A DNA stretch of 64,000 nt from Euclidia mi (GCA_944739405.2 OX123187.2:80956450-81020449), one strand, 5' to 3'. Positions 10,197-20,555 are shown, counted from the first letter of the stretch. Notes: generated by a model not told the origin, from the sequence alone. Program-made: numbers and translations.

Positions 10197-12125
10197 TTAT
10201 TCTTTGTAATTAATCAACTTTAAATCCTTGATGTGCCATTCGCCTAAAGGTTTTCCGGCCATGTCGTTTAGTTTGTATACTAGAGGTGACTTTTTTGAGG
10301 CAATCTTACATTTAATAAATTTAGGCGCCAATTTCTTGCCAAAGTATTTATCCTTGTCACTAAGTAGAAACGTTCTGCGCCAAACTATATCACCGACATT
10401 GAATTCTGCCGGTTTACGGCGAAGATTATAAGATGAACAATTTCGTTGGTGGGCCGACAACAGAGCTGAATGTACCTTCTCGAAAATAGAAGATAAGTAG
10501 CCTAAAGTTTCGGCATAGCCGTCCCGTGGTTCAAGCACCATATTGGAATTAAATTCCTTGTCAATATACTGAGAACCACATGTTATGACCTCCCTACCAA
10601 AAACAAGGAAATTAGGAGAATAACCAGTAACCTCACTAACTGCGCAGTTAAGGGCGAATTGAACTTTAGTGATTAGAGTGTCCCAGATTCGATGATCAGA
10701 TTCTATGAAAGTTGAAATAGCTGTCATAATGGTTTTGTTGTAACGTTCAACTGAGTTAACGTGGGGAGTATACAACGGTGTAAAATGCAAATTTGGAATT
10801 TTATATTTTGACAACATACTTTTAAAGGTTGCGCTAATAAATTGTTTACCGTTATCCAAAACAATAGTAGATGGAATTCCATGCACCAAAAATACATTTT
10901 CCTCAAGAATTTTTGTTATCACTTCTGCAGTTGCCCGTTTAATGGGGAAAAGTAAACAATATTTAGAGAAACAACAACTGACCACAAATATAAAAGTGTT
11001 TTGTTTCCTGCTGGGAGGCAATGGACCAATCAAATCAATACTAATCGTCTGGAAGGGCTTTTGACATGATTTGGGTTTTCCCATTAGACCTAAATTTGGG
11101 TGATTTTGGTGTTTATGGGTGATACAAGGTTCACATGAACTGACGAACTTGACAACATCGGTGTACATACCAGGCCAAAAGTAATTAAGTGCGAGACGTT
11201 TGTATGTCTTAAAAATACCCAGATGTCCAGCAGTGGGCGAAGAATGATTCTCCCTTAGAATGTCATTTCTTTGGTCAGACGGAATAACCTCTTTCCATTG
11301 AAATTCTCTAGTGAGAGGGTTTAATGTTTTTTTAAAACAATACAATTTATTGTTTATTACTTGATAGTTAACAAAGGAAGTCGGAGAACTTAAACAGCCT
11401 TTATAGATATTTAAATACCAAGGATCATTAGTAGAAACTGGTAAATTCTGATTAGAATTAATATCTATATTTATATCATTAGCAATAGCAGAAACGGGTA
11501 AAGAGCGAGACAGAAAATCAGGTAAAACGTTATCGGAACCCCGACGATGACGTATTCCGAAATTATAGGAAGATAAGCGAACTCCCCATCTGGCTAACCG
11601 GCCAGTAGGGTTATTTAAGGTCAAGAACCATTTCAAAGCAGCGTGATCTGTGTAAACAATAAACTTTTTACCATTTTCAACATAACAACGCCAGTGTTCT
11701 ATAGCAGATAGAACAGCCAGGGCCTCGCGCTCTGTGGCATTGTAATTTTTTTCTTGCTTAGTGAGTGATTTGCTATAGTACGCTATGACTCTTTCCTCAC
11801 CATTTAACCTTTGACAGAGGATCGCGCCAAGACCAAAATCGCTAGCATCTGAGTGTATTTCAAACGGTTGCGAGTAGTCAGGACAAGCCAACACCGAGGA
11901 GGAAATCAAGCAATTCTTTAGGTTATTAAACGCCTCATTAGCCTCTGTCGTCCAACAGAATTGAGGTGCGTTTTTACTTTGAGATGTTAACTTATTTAAG
12001 GGTGCAGCAATAGAGCTAAAATTCGGTATAAAACGCCTGTACCACGAGGCTGCGCCTAAAAATCGACGTACTTCTTTTCTATTAGAAGGAGTGGGATAAT
12101 TTTTCATTGAATTTACTAAAGTAAA

Positions 12126-12182
12126 TCTAGTGGATTGCATCCCGATCCGGATAAAATCCGGATCGGGATGCAATCCACTAGA
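12126..12182. repeat. Perfect 27 bp inverted repeat inside pol
   Basis: Arms 12126-12152 and 12156-12182 are exact reverse complements separated by AAA. One arm is the normal coding sequence after SSGLHPDPD, and the other is its inverted copy, which adds about 9 codons not expected at this site in Ty3/gypsy RT. The pattern fits a copy-back event during DNA synthesis. Confidence 0.95.
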
Positions 12183-13438
12183 GTCGACAACATAGCCTAA
12201 ATATTTTAGTTTATCTCTAAAAAATTGACATTTTTCGAGATTAATTGTTAAATTAGCGCTTTTTAGTTTATTAAGAATGCGTAATAAAAGAGTAATATGC
12301 TCGTTGAAGCTGGACGTTATACAGATTATGTCATCGATAAAACAGAAAACCTTATTTTCAAATTCTGGACCATAAAATAAAATATCAACTAATCGTTGTT
12401 GAGTAGCTGGCGCATTCGTTTGAATTGAAATGTGCCACGCGTAGGAATATAAAAGGCTGTTTTGCAACGGTTCTTTAATTAATGTTTGCCAAAAAGATTT
12501 AGACAAATCTAAACTAGACAAGTATTTAGCATCTCTCAGATTATCTAAAATTTCCGAAATATAAGGCAAGCTATAAGCATATTTTTTTGTAACGGAATTT
12601 AATTTACGACTGTCCAAACAGAAACGCAGTTCACCATTCTTCTTAGGGGTCAAAATGACCGGGTTTGACCACGGGCTTTCACATCGTTCAACAACATCCT
12701 CTGAGAGCATGTCGTCAAGATGCTTTATTAAAATTCTTTGTTTATCGGGAGACATGCGATAAAATCTTTGCCGAATAGGGGGACAATCACCTGTATCAAT
12801 TGAATGAGAAATAATATTTGTGCAACCGAGACCCCGCTTCTCGTATGAGATATCGGTAAATTTAGAAATAATGTTGTCAGCGGTAGCTCTCTGGTCGAAT
12901 GTAAGATGATCGTAAGAAACAAGATGTGTAGGGGGAACTGCCTGCAACTCCATTACTTGAGCGTCAGACTTGTTCACAATCAAAACGGACTCTAATTTGT
13001 TAGGAAATAGGCCGAAGCTTCGCCAAAAATCCATGCCAAGGATAAGGGAATTTTGAATCCCAGGTACAACATGAACTTCTAAGTTAATCGATTTATCCTG
13101 AAACTCAAAGGGTAGAAACACCGATCCCAAAGACTCAAATCGTTCGCCGCCAGCTGTTATTAACCTTAAAGGTTTCGATTTATCCAAAACATTGTCTTTC
13201 AAAAATAAGTTATGCAAATTATTTCCTAAAATTGTAACGCAAGATCCAGAATCTAAAAGACCAGTGGTAGGTATTCCGTTTAATTTTAGAGTAACGTAAG
13301 GTAAATATTCTACTTTAGAATTACGGATTGAGGAAATATGATAGCTACTAAAGAATTTTTTTAAAAAGTCCAACCAATTATTCCACTCTGTTTTATTACA
13401 ATTAGTTGTATAATTTGATTTTCCACAATCCTTGTTAA

Positions 13439-14732
13439 CTAGTTTTTTGAAACTGTAGGGGTCGACTTAGATTTACAATTGGGGCAGTCTGACACCTTGA
13501 AACCCTTGTGCCGCACTTAAAACAGATTAGGTAGTGTGGCTGACGGCAATTACGTAATGAGTGCGAATTGCATCTACAACGCACGCAAAAAAAATTATTT
13601 ATATTAGAAGTACTCGATACGGCGTTAACTTGTGGTACAGACTTGTATCTCGATGTATCAGCGACAGAGTTATATTTATTGAAGTGATTATGATTGTAAA
13701 CATTTTTGTTTGAAGAAAAATTAGAAAACGGATAATTATACGCTAGATCGGGTGCTACAGTTTTCTTTGAAACTTTAGGGGGTTCAGAAAATTGCTTACT
13801 GCGACTTTGGTAATTTTCGAAAAGACGACAAACTTCGACCAGACTATCAACATCAACAACCTTTGCAGTGAGCAGACAATTAGTGTAACAAGGTCTAATA
13901 TTATTTAGTAAAATTTCTAGCTTCTCCGAATCAGCGATAGGAGAGCTAAGTCGCGAAAACAGACCGTGCATTTTGCCACGTAAATAGTTATTGATTCGTT
14001 TTCGCCCTGTGAGCGCTGACGAATCTCCGTCATAAGCCGATAATCGTAGTTATGCGGACTAAAATCTCGTTTCAAAAGTTCGCAAAGTTCTAACCAAGTC
14101 TTTACATTATTTTTAACAGAACGATACCAAACTAATGCGTCACCCGAAAATATTTCAAAAGTGAAAGACAACATCTTGTAGTGTGGAATAGATCTACAGG
14201 ACATAAATTCATCAATTTTTTCGATAAAGGATCTTACACATGATTTACCGTTAAACTTGAATTTACCTAATTCCGAAAAAAGCTTACGGTCGTAATTATA
14301 GGAAGTGTTTCCCTCTGCCACTGAGCAATCCGACCGTGAACTACGGCTCGTGATTAATTGTAATTTCGCATATAAGTCATTAAATTTATTCCACACAGAC
14401 TCAATTTTTTTAATATCCAGACTGCCGGTATCCACCCTATTCAGTCGATGAAAACAATGGTGTAGCACGGTTTCGACCTTCTGTTGAAGCTCGGAAGTAT
14501 AGTTTGCTTCCAACATAGATAAGTGTTTATTTGATCTTAATAACGACTTTTCCACTTCTGCCACATCCTCCTCTGGTGGGCAGGGTGAAGATAATATATT
14601 CTCTGAGGGAGTTTTAACTGAAAGTTTAGTGATTTGTTTGCGGGGATCGTCAGGCTTTGAAACGCCGCGTATTGTGGTCTCATATTCTAATTCCGCTTTA
14701 GTTAATAATGAGAAATTTAAAATGTAAGCCAT
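13439..14732 (-). pseudogene. gag: gypsy-1 gag, two frameshifts
   Basis: The capsid-like part (14732 down to about 13975) contains KFKFNGKSCVRSFIEKIDEF and GDALVWYRSVKNNVKTWLEL, the fold region shared by Ty3/gypsy Gag. A frameshift near 13975 moves the frame. The following part keeps a zinc knuckle, CVRCRCNSHSLRNC (C-x2-C-x4-H-x4-C), and the start of a second, CFKCG. A second shift near 13505 disturbs the second knuckle. The proper gag stop is TAG at 13439-13441. Gag binds and packages the element RNA. Confidence 0.8.
13442..13448 (-). promoter_or_regulatory. gypsy-1 -1 frameshift site AAAAAAC
   Basis: AAAAAAC lies in the gag frame as A AAA AAC and is followed directly by the gag stop. A slip of -1 places the ribosome in the open pol frame. 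The heptamer follows the X XXY YYZ rule. I see no strong hairpin right after it. Confidence 0.7.
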
Positions 14733-15218
14733 TATTACAAAACAATAATAGAAAATCTAAGTATTTACGCCGGCACTAGAAAAAAAATTAAATATCGCCA
14801 GAAAATCGAATACCGTGCTAAAAAAAGCTGAAATACACTAAATTATACAATGGTGTGATGATTGGTAAAGGATTTTAAAAAATTTCTTAAAGGTCACTCA
14901 AAGGTTGAATCACAATATTTTTTCGCGAACACGAGTCTCGTTAGTTCAACGGCTAAGCGGTTAGAACCGGTTGACGGCTCGACACGCTGCCCGCGGTGAA
15001 ACGTGGTTTTAGACCGACGTTAATTAAATCACCGTTATGTTATTTACACAGTTAAATTGCTTATGGCCAACCAAAATAGATAGAAACTGTACCTGTACGC
15101 AATTCACCACACTAGAATATATGCACACACAGGAGAAAAATATACAAGAGAAAAATAAATTATTTAACTCACCTGTAAAGTGCCAACTTACGTTTTAAAA
15201 ATATAATTAAAAATTCTA
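14733..15218 (-). other. gypsy-1 5' leader
   Basis: Non-coding stretch of about 490 bp between the primer site and the gag ATG at 14732. No repeat array or hairpin was noticed. Confidence 0.6.
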
Positions 15219-15228
15219 TTGGGCGCCA
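15219..15228 (-). promoter_or_regulatory. gypsy-1 primer binding site, tRNA-Lys-like
   Basis: TGGCGCCCAA on the minus strand starts one base inside the 5' LTR. It is complementary to the 3' end of insect tRNA-Lys, the primer of Drosophila gypsy. Only the first ten bases match; the following AT-rich bases do not. Confidence 0.65.
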
Positions 15229-15229
15229 A

Positions 15230-15604
15230 TGCCGCACGAGTGATTGATTTCCACGGGGTAGCCGGGATCGATCACTCGCCGAGCAATTAAAGAGAGATAA
15301 TTAGGTTGGCTTACGGGAAATAAATAAAAAAATATCACCAGGAAAGTTTAAACTCGCGTTATAATTCCAGTTATACACATACACAGAAGAAACTATTATC
15401 CAGGGCGTGAGCGACGTTGTTGGCACTTCACAGGTCTTCAGATGGGGTACTCAGCTTTGGTCGTGTTGTCCCGGAGCATAAAGGGCCAAACCACGTGTGT
15501 CCCCGGTATATATAAGGCCGGCGAGGAGGAGGGGGCGAGCGGGGCGCCCCACTGCTGTGCGTCACTCGAAGCGAGGCTCGCGGGCGCCGGGGCACGACGT
15601 CACA
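15230..15604 (-). repeat. gypsy-1 5' LTR
   Basis: 375 bp, nearly identical to 8640-9014 with about 5 substitutions. It is followed on plus by the ATTA duplication and then LINE D sequence. Confidence 0.93.
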
Positions 15605-17290
15605 ATTAGTAGAAATTTTCTGAACAAGTAATAAAGTAAAGCGATCTCTACCTGGCAAACTTTGGATGGATATTATTGGTCGGAAATAAATGGTAGTTGC
15701 AAGTATACAGCTGTAAAAATATATTAAATATATAAATTCGTGTAATAACATATATACATACAAATAAATACTTAAATATTTACATATATATACAAATAAC
15801 ATTTTATATAAATAATATTAAATATTAATATATAAAATATTAATATATACATACAAATAAAATTACAATATGTAAATACATACATAAGTACATATACCTA
15901 TAATGTAAAATGAGAAAAGTTATAATGATAGATAGTGATCCTTTACCATTGCTTTAAATCTAGTTATAGTATGAGCCTGTCTTATGTGTAACGGTAGGGC
16001 ATTCCATAAGCGAACAGCAGTAACTGAAAAGGATTTGTCATAAAATGCTGTGGAATGAACCGGCATTTTCAGTTTCAAATTTTCTGATGACCTTAAATAA
16101 CGGTTATGCGTATCATGAAGGAACTCGAATCTTCCTTTAAGATAGGTGGGAGTAGAAGGGTTAAATAATATATTATAAAGTAAAGAGAGAATATGAGCAT
16201 TCCGGCGATGTCGTATGGGTAACCACTTGAGCTGTGCTCGAAATTGTGAAACGTGATCATATTTGCGTAATCCAAATATGAATCGTATACAGACATTTTG
16301 AAGGCGCTCAAGTTTGTCATGCTGGTTTTCGGCGATATCTAGATAGCTGACATCTGCATAATCAATAATAGGTAAAAGAAGAGAGTTAGCAAGTGCAATT
16401 TTGGTAGCAGTTGGTAGAAAATTTCTTAGTCTTCTAAGTGAACCCGCTGAGGCAAATACCTTGCGACTCACTTCTTGGATCTGCGATCGCCAAGTAAGAG
16501 AAGAGTCTATAGTTACACCCAGGTTCTTTACTTTGTCCTGAATGGGAATAACAGTGTTATCAAAGATGACATGAGGGAGTTGAGACCAGTCAATTTTGGA
16601 TGTCATTCTTGAACTTCCGATAACAATAACCTGAGTTTTGGAAGGATTCACTTTTAGCCCAAAAGATTTGCTCCAACTGCTGATCAGTGCCAGGTCACTG
16701 TTAATGCTATTTATAGAAAGTGACAAATCAGCTAATGGCGACTGCGTATAAATTTGGAGATCATCTGCATAAAGGTGGTAGGAAGAGCGAAGATTATTTG
16801 ATATAGAATTTATAAAAATTGCGAAAAGTAAAGGAGAAAATACGACACCCTGGGGCACGCCAACAGTAGTGTTACACCAAGAAGAAAGTGAATTTTCAAC
16901 GCATATTTGCTGTCGGCGGCCACACAGGTAACTATGAAACCAATCAATCACCGTAGGCGATATGTTAAGAGAGTTAAGACGGCTGAGTAGAATATCAAAA
17001 TCCACTGTATTAAAGGCGTTGCTAAAATCTAGAAGAGCAAGAATTGTTAGCTGTCCGCCTTCCATACCAGCTCTGATGTCATCCGTAATATTTACTAGGG
17101 ATGTAACGGTGCTGTGACCCAGCCGGAAACCGGACTGGAATGGATTTAAGAGATTATTCTTGCAAAGGAACGTGTTAATTCGGTTGAGGACCAGTCGTTG
17201 GAGGACTTTGGAGAGGAATGGTAGGATAGAAATGGGCCGATAGTCACAGAAGGAAGAAGGATGAGAAGTTTTTGGAATTGGTGCATTGAT
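15605..17290 (-). mobile_element. LINE D: 5'-truncated LINE split by gypsy-1
   Basis: The same family as LINE B, but younger: about 457 codons remain open without a stop. The 3' part continues at 8597-8639 beyond gypsy-1. The 5' end lies at about 17285-17290, where the coding sequence passes into a Penelope-like element. Sequence from 15605 to 15920 is the 3' UTR, including the conserved block near 15640-15665 and AT-rich TATA repeats. Confidence 0.85.
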
Positions 17291-17641
17291 GCATTTTTCA
17301 AAATCAAATGGAGTTATCAATCTGTATATTTCGTTAGACAAATTCTCAACATTTCTATTTATTCTGCGTAAGTCAGCGCGATGTTCGTGTATCTTTTGAA
17401 TGAGTAACTTTTGACTTGCCTGTTTTAAGATCTTAGCGCTCCCACGTATGTCCTTCTTGGCTGATATTTTGCAGCATGTAGGGATGAGATCGTGATCACG
17501 GCATCTCTTCAAGAAATTTAAAGATGTTATGTATCTTGCGCGCTTGGTATGTAGATCTTCTAGCCGGCGTATTTTGGCTGCTGTTTCCAGTCCGTACTGG
17601 TTAACATAATATTTTCTTGGGTTTACGCGAATGTTGCACAT
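15920..17641 (-). CDS. Chimeric ORF: Penelope N-terminus fused to LINE RT
   Basis: One open frame of 573 codons. Residues 1 to about 117 (MCNIRVNPRKYYVNQYGLE, TKRARYITSLNFLKRCRDHD) are the N-terminal region upstream of RT in Penelope-like elements. From about residue 118 it reads as LINE RT: CDYRPISILPFLSKVL, LALLDFSNAFNTVDFD, VPQGVVFSPLLFAIF, the intact LYADDLQIYTQ, the thumb, and a C-terminus ending RFKAMVKDHYLSL. The fusion arose because the truncated LINE 5' end landed in the same frame. Whether it is transcribed is unknown, and the simplest reading is a chance in-frame junction. A target duplication around the LINE was not found. Confidence 0.8.
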   Translation of the reverse strand: MCNIRVNPRKYYVNQYGLETAAKIRRLEDLHTKRARYITSLNFLKRCRDHDLIPTCCKISAKKDIRGSAKILKQASQKLLIQKIHEHRADLRRINRNVENLSNEIYRLITPFDFEKCINAPIPKTSHPSSFCDYRPISILPFLSKVLQRLVLNRINTFLCKNNLLNPFQSGFRLGHSTVTSLVNITDDIRAGMEGGQLTILALLDFSNAFNTVDFDILLSRLNSLNISPTVIDWFHSYLCGRRQQICVENSLSSWCNTTVGVPQGVVFSPLLFAIFINSISNNLRSSYHLYADDLQIYTQSPLADLSLSINSINSDLALISSWSKSFGLKVNPSKTQVIVIGSSRMTSKIDWSQLPHVIFDNTVIPIQDKVKNLGVTIDSSLTWRSQIQEVSRKVFASAGSLRRLRNFLPTATKIALANSLLLPIIDYADVSYLDIAENQHDKLERLQNVCIRFIFGLRKYDHVSQFRAQLKWLPIRHRRNAHILSLLYNILFNPSTPTYLKGRFEFLHDTHNRYLRSSENLKLKMPVHSTAFYDKSFSVTAVRLWNALPLHIRQAHTITRFKAMVKDHYLSL

Positions 17642-17714
17642 TGAAATTAAACTACAGTTTACGGATTTTATCGCGTTATATTACTTTCACTGGTTATTTG
17701 TTATTACATTTAAA
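17609..17714 (-). repeat. Penelope leader, left arm of 106 bp inverted repeat
   Basis: This segment is the reverse complement of 18217-18322 with about 3 mismatches. On the minus strand it is the leader and first codons (MCNIRVNPRKY) of the Penelope-like ORF that continues down to 17290. Confidence 0.9.
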
Positions 17715-18078
17715 CCACAACTCATACATTGGACAAACCAAGAGAAGCATAGGCATTCGACTAAAGGAACATATAGCTGACATTAAACACAAACGCTCGA
17801 CGAAGTCTGCTGTGTGTACATGTAGAACAAGGAACCAACCATTACCTGCGATTTGATAAACCACAGATACTCGCAAAAGAACACCGCTTTATTCCAAGAA
17901 TGATACGTGAAGCTATTGAAATTAAAAAACATCCTAATTTCAATAGGGAAGATGGTTGGAATGTACCTCCAGCTTGGGACCCTGTTATCAGGCTAATGAA
18001 ACCCAAAAAGGACAAAGTCACCAGAAGACATCAAGACACAGTGAGCACATTCTACGTAGATACTAACACCAATAGTTG
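17715..18078 (+). pseudogene. Penelope GIY-YIG endonuclease C-terminus
   Basis: Plus-strand frames encode SYIGQTKRSIGIRLKEHIAD, the GIY-YIG nuclease start with its catalytic Arg. After a frameshift near 17840 they continue with HYLRFDKPQILAKEHRFIPR (catalytic Glu region), NFNREDGWNVPPAWDPVI and a stop at about 18076-18078. In Penelope-like elements this nuclease follows RT in the same ORF and makes the insertion nick. RT is absent here. The fragment begins abruptly at the end of the inverted repeat arm. Confidence 0.8.
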
Positions 18079-18216
18079 AAAAATGTTCGGGTACTTTGAA
18101 ATAACTTTTAAATTCAAGACAAAGACAAATATCACCTCAGTCTGCCGTGAACATGAATCCTGTAAAGAATTCAAAACGTCGGCTAGTAATAAAAATGTAG
18201 TTTCTAGATCTTTCCG
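18079..18216 (+). repeat. Penelope 3' terminal (pLTR-like) segment
   Basis: Non-coding sequence containing CAGTCTGCCGTGAACATG and AAAACGTCGG lies between the nuclease stop and the next leader copy. A similar block follows the second nuclease fragment at 46445-46500. Penelope-like elements commonly have partial tandem copies joined through such a segment. Confidence 0.5.
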
Positions 18217-18322
18217 TTTAAATGTAATAACAAATAACCAGTAAAAGTAATATAACGCGATAAAATCCGTAAACTTTAGTTTAATTTCAATGTGTAACAT
18301 TCGCGTAAACCCAAGAAAATAT
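18217..18322 (+). repeat. Penelope leader, right arm of inverted repeat
   Basis: Plus-strand copy of the leader with ATG at 18291 and the first 11 codons of the ORF, cut off at about 18322. It follows the 3' end of a plus-strand copy, which is the head-to-tail arrangement known for Penelope elements. Confidence 0.9.
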
Positions 18323-19767
18323 ACCACCTGCCAGCAGTGCCAACAATAATAGAGGGACATAATAAAAAAAAAGTGGTATAAAATTAAACAAGACTAATCT
18401 TATAAATCAACACATTTTCTAGTTTTGCAACTATCTAAAGAGTCCGACAAAGTTATCTTAGATATTTTATAGGCTCTGGGCCAACATTGGTACACCACAT
18501 AACAGATGTGATCCAAAAACTTCTTCTAGCCTCTACGGTAGAAACATGGTGAAAGTTTTGATTCAAGCAAAGTTCAAAAGAAATCGTCATATTGGCATAA
18601 CATAACATCGCACCTGAATATTTCTGAAAGGAATTGGATAGAGATAGGCTGTTGGTTGAACCAGGATGTTCAAAAGTTGCCAGCTCTTTTTATTTTTACT
18701 TTAAAAGGAGACAAAATTACTCATGCCCCTCTAGTACATATTTCGACCCGCGCTGTACCGTTATTTCGGCATATGAATTCATGGGAGAATAGGTTTCGGT
18801 ATTAACAAAAAACATGCTGTCATTAACACAGAGCTGTCGTTTGAATATCCACACTTTCCTGCATACATTATAATAAATAAGTAGTATTCTATTATGAACT
18901 ATTCTTTACAAATTGACTGAATAAAATAAATACAAATAAAAATCGTACTACGAAACAAACTTAATGTTTTCTGAGACCGGGTTGTACTTAACGTTTTTTT
19001 TAGCTTTCTTATAGAAAATTCTCATAAAATAAACTTCACAAATCTCAAACCACGCAAGGTCAACAAACTAAAACCTCGAAAAAAAAAGTGTTACAACAAC
19101 GAAATCTGCTTGACGCTGACTGCATACAAAATGTTTTGACAAACTTGAAAAGTTTCCCCAAAATATTAAAACAATTCCGCGCACGTTTTTGCCACTTACA
19201 CTTGGCAAAGCGCCAGGTAATTCTTTGGAAAAATATTAAGCGTCACTTGGAACATGTAAATAATTTTCAATTGAGTCTTGCTAACTATGCTAAAAGAAGA
19301 ATGTGAGATAGAATAATTTAAACGATGAAAGTGGACAGGAATATAAATGGTGTTAAATAAATTTTTGCTTTCAATATCATAAATTGACCACATAAATTGT
19401 GAAATTTGAAGGATGCGTATTGATTTATAGTTTTGAAGTGGGTGTGAATGTATTAAGTGAATACACGTTAGTATTAGTACGTTATTAAATTTGTATTCTC
19501 ACACGCAGAATTGTGAAAATTATTAAGAAATTAAATTAGATACCAAGCCTTAAATAAGTATCAATTACTGGAAAAAGGTAATAAGATAATTCTCTTTCTA
19601 AGTTGTTTATGCTATAAACAATCAAACTGTCATAACATTCTTCGCCCTTATCTCAGAGATAAAACAATTATTTCATTTGAAATACCATCACAAAACGGGG
19701 TAGACTTCCATCAAAATAGAAATCTTCATAAAAAATATTTAAGCTACCTCTAAGTTTTACAGGACTC
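18323..19767. other. No recognisable gene
   Basis: AT-rich stretch of 1.4 kb. The longest frame (19088-19306, 72 codons, rich in Lys, Leu and Asn) shows nothing familiar. A GTTC duplication of gypsy-2 lies at 19768-19771. Confidence 0.5.
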
Positions 19768-19771
19768 GTTC

Positions 19772-20057
19772 TGTTATATCCATAATAAGTTCCTAATTAA
19801 ATGCTGATATCTGCACTATTTATATTATATATAGGGCCATAAGCCACGCGGCCAACGAGTCGCAGATAGACCGCGAGCCGCAGAAGTCCCGTCGTAGCCG
19901 TTATTAAAACAAGTCAAACAGATTGTCATTTTCTTTAGTAAAGTAAAGTGAGGCATTAGGTGTTTGTGTCTGTGTAAAACTCTATTGCAATAAACTGTGG
20001 TTCCAGCTGAAATAAAAGTGTTTTTTTAAAAAGACAATCCGCGGCTGCCGCCTAACA
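19772..20057 (+). repeat. gypsy-2 5' LTR
   Basis: 286 bp, beginning TGTTATATCC and ending CCTAACA. It holds a TATATTATATATAGGG stretch near 19825-19840 as a possible TATA box and an AATAAA near 19989. Confidence 0.95.
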
Positions 20058-20058
20058 T

Positions 20059-20076
20059 TGGTGTCAGAAGTGGGAT
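20059..20076 (+). promoter_or_regulatory. gypsy-2 primer binding site, tRNA-Leu
   Basis: TGGTGTCAGAAGTGGGAT starts one base after the LTR. It is complementary to the 3' arm of animal tRNA-Leu over 18 bases, which would prime minus-strand synthesis. Confidence 0.8.
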
Positions 20077-20299
20077 CTCGTAAGTGGTTTCCGTACAAAC
20101 CCTGAGATCCGAATCCGAGGTCGCCGCGCTTTCGTCACGTTAATCGACGGTCAGTCTCAGCCCCTGGAAGCGCTGAGCCCGCATCAAGCATTTCAGCATC
20201 CTGGTCGACAGTAAGTCTCCTCCTACGTCGAGCCTGCACCACCGCCACACCACGTCGTCGACGATAAGCCTCCTTCAGCGTCGTGAGCCCGCACCACCA

Positions 20300-20555
20300 C
20301 CGTCTCCAGACACCGCCCCGTGTCGTCACCGTCTTCTGCACTCGCCATCATCCAAACCATCACGGATCTTCGAAGCCGTCCGCACATCATTGGTCGCGCC
20401 CCGTGTCGTCAGCGTCTTCTGCACTCCACATCGTCACGGATCCTTGAAGCCGTCCGCACATCTCAGGTCGCGCCCCGTGTCGTCATTGAAGTCACCACGG
20501 ATCCTTGAAGCCGTCCGCATACTTTCGGTCGCGCCCCGTGTCGACATCAATCCCG
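20300..20555 (+). repeat. Tandem repeats in the gypsy-2 leader
   Basis: A GC-rich array with four copies of the core CGCCCCGTGTCG (near 20314, 20397, 20471 and 20532). It lies within units of about 58-75 bp that also share GGATCCTTGAAGCCGTCCGC. It lies between the primer site and gag. Drosophila gypsy has an insulator array at the same place; whether this one binds a protein is unknown. Confidence 0.75.

Larger units (their letters stand above)
10197..13448 (-). pseudogene. pol: gypsy-1 pol polyprotein (PR-RT-RH-IN)
   Basis: About 1080 codons are open without a stop, entered by -1 frameshift from gag at the AAAAAAC site. Numbering from the codon at 13373, the protease has LLDSGS (Asp about 41), the RT FIDD box is at about 347, RNase H has HSDAS at about 509, and integrase has an HHCC zinc region (HSSPTAGHLG ... 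CEPC). The integrase catalytic triad is D781, D840 and E876, all present and with the canonical 35-residue spacing. Two faults lie in RT. Around 12412-12485 about 25 residues read in another frame and the conserved stretch before NAPAT is gone. At 12126-12182 a perfect foldback adds foreign residues. RT is therefore probably inactive although the frame is open. Confidence 0.88.
8640..15604 (-). mobile_element. gypsy-1: Ty3/gypsy LTR retrotransposon
   Basis: A complete element on the minus strand: 375 bp LTRs at both ends (TGTGACG...GGCA on minus), primer site, gag, pol and a polypurine tract. The target duplication is ATTA (8636-8639 and 15605-15608), and 4 bp is the usual size for this superfamily. 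I count about 5 differences between the LTRs over 375 bp, so the insertion is recent. The coding region is nevertheless damaged (see gag and pol). There is no env, and 1.17 kb of non-coding sequence lies between pol and the 3' LTR. The element sits inside LINE D. Confidence 0.92.

Noticed and set aside
15428..15802. 124-codon frame across the gypsy-1 LTR edge
   Set aside because: Spans an insertion junction, low-complexity ends.
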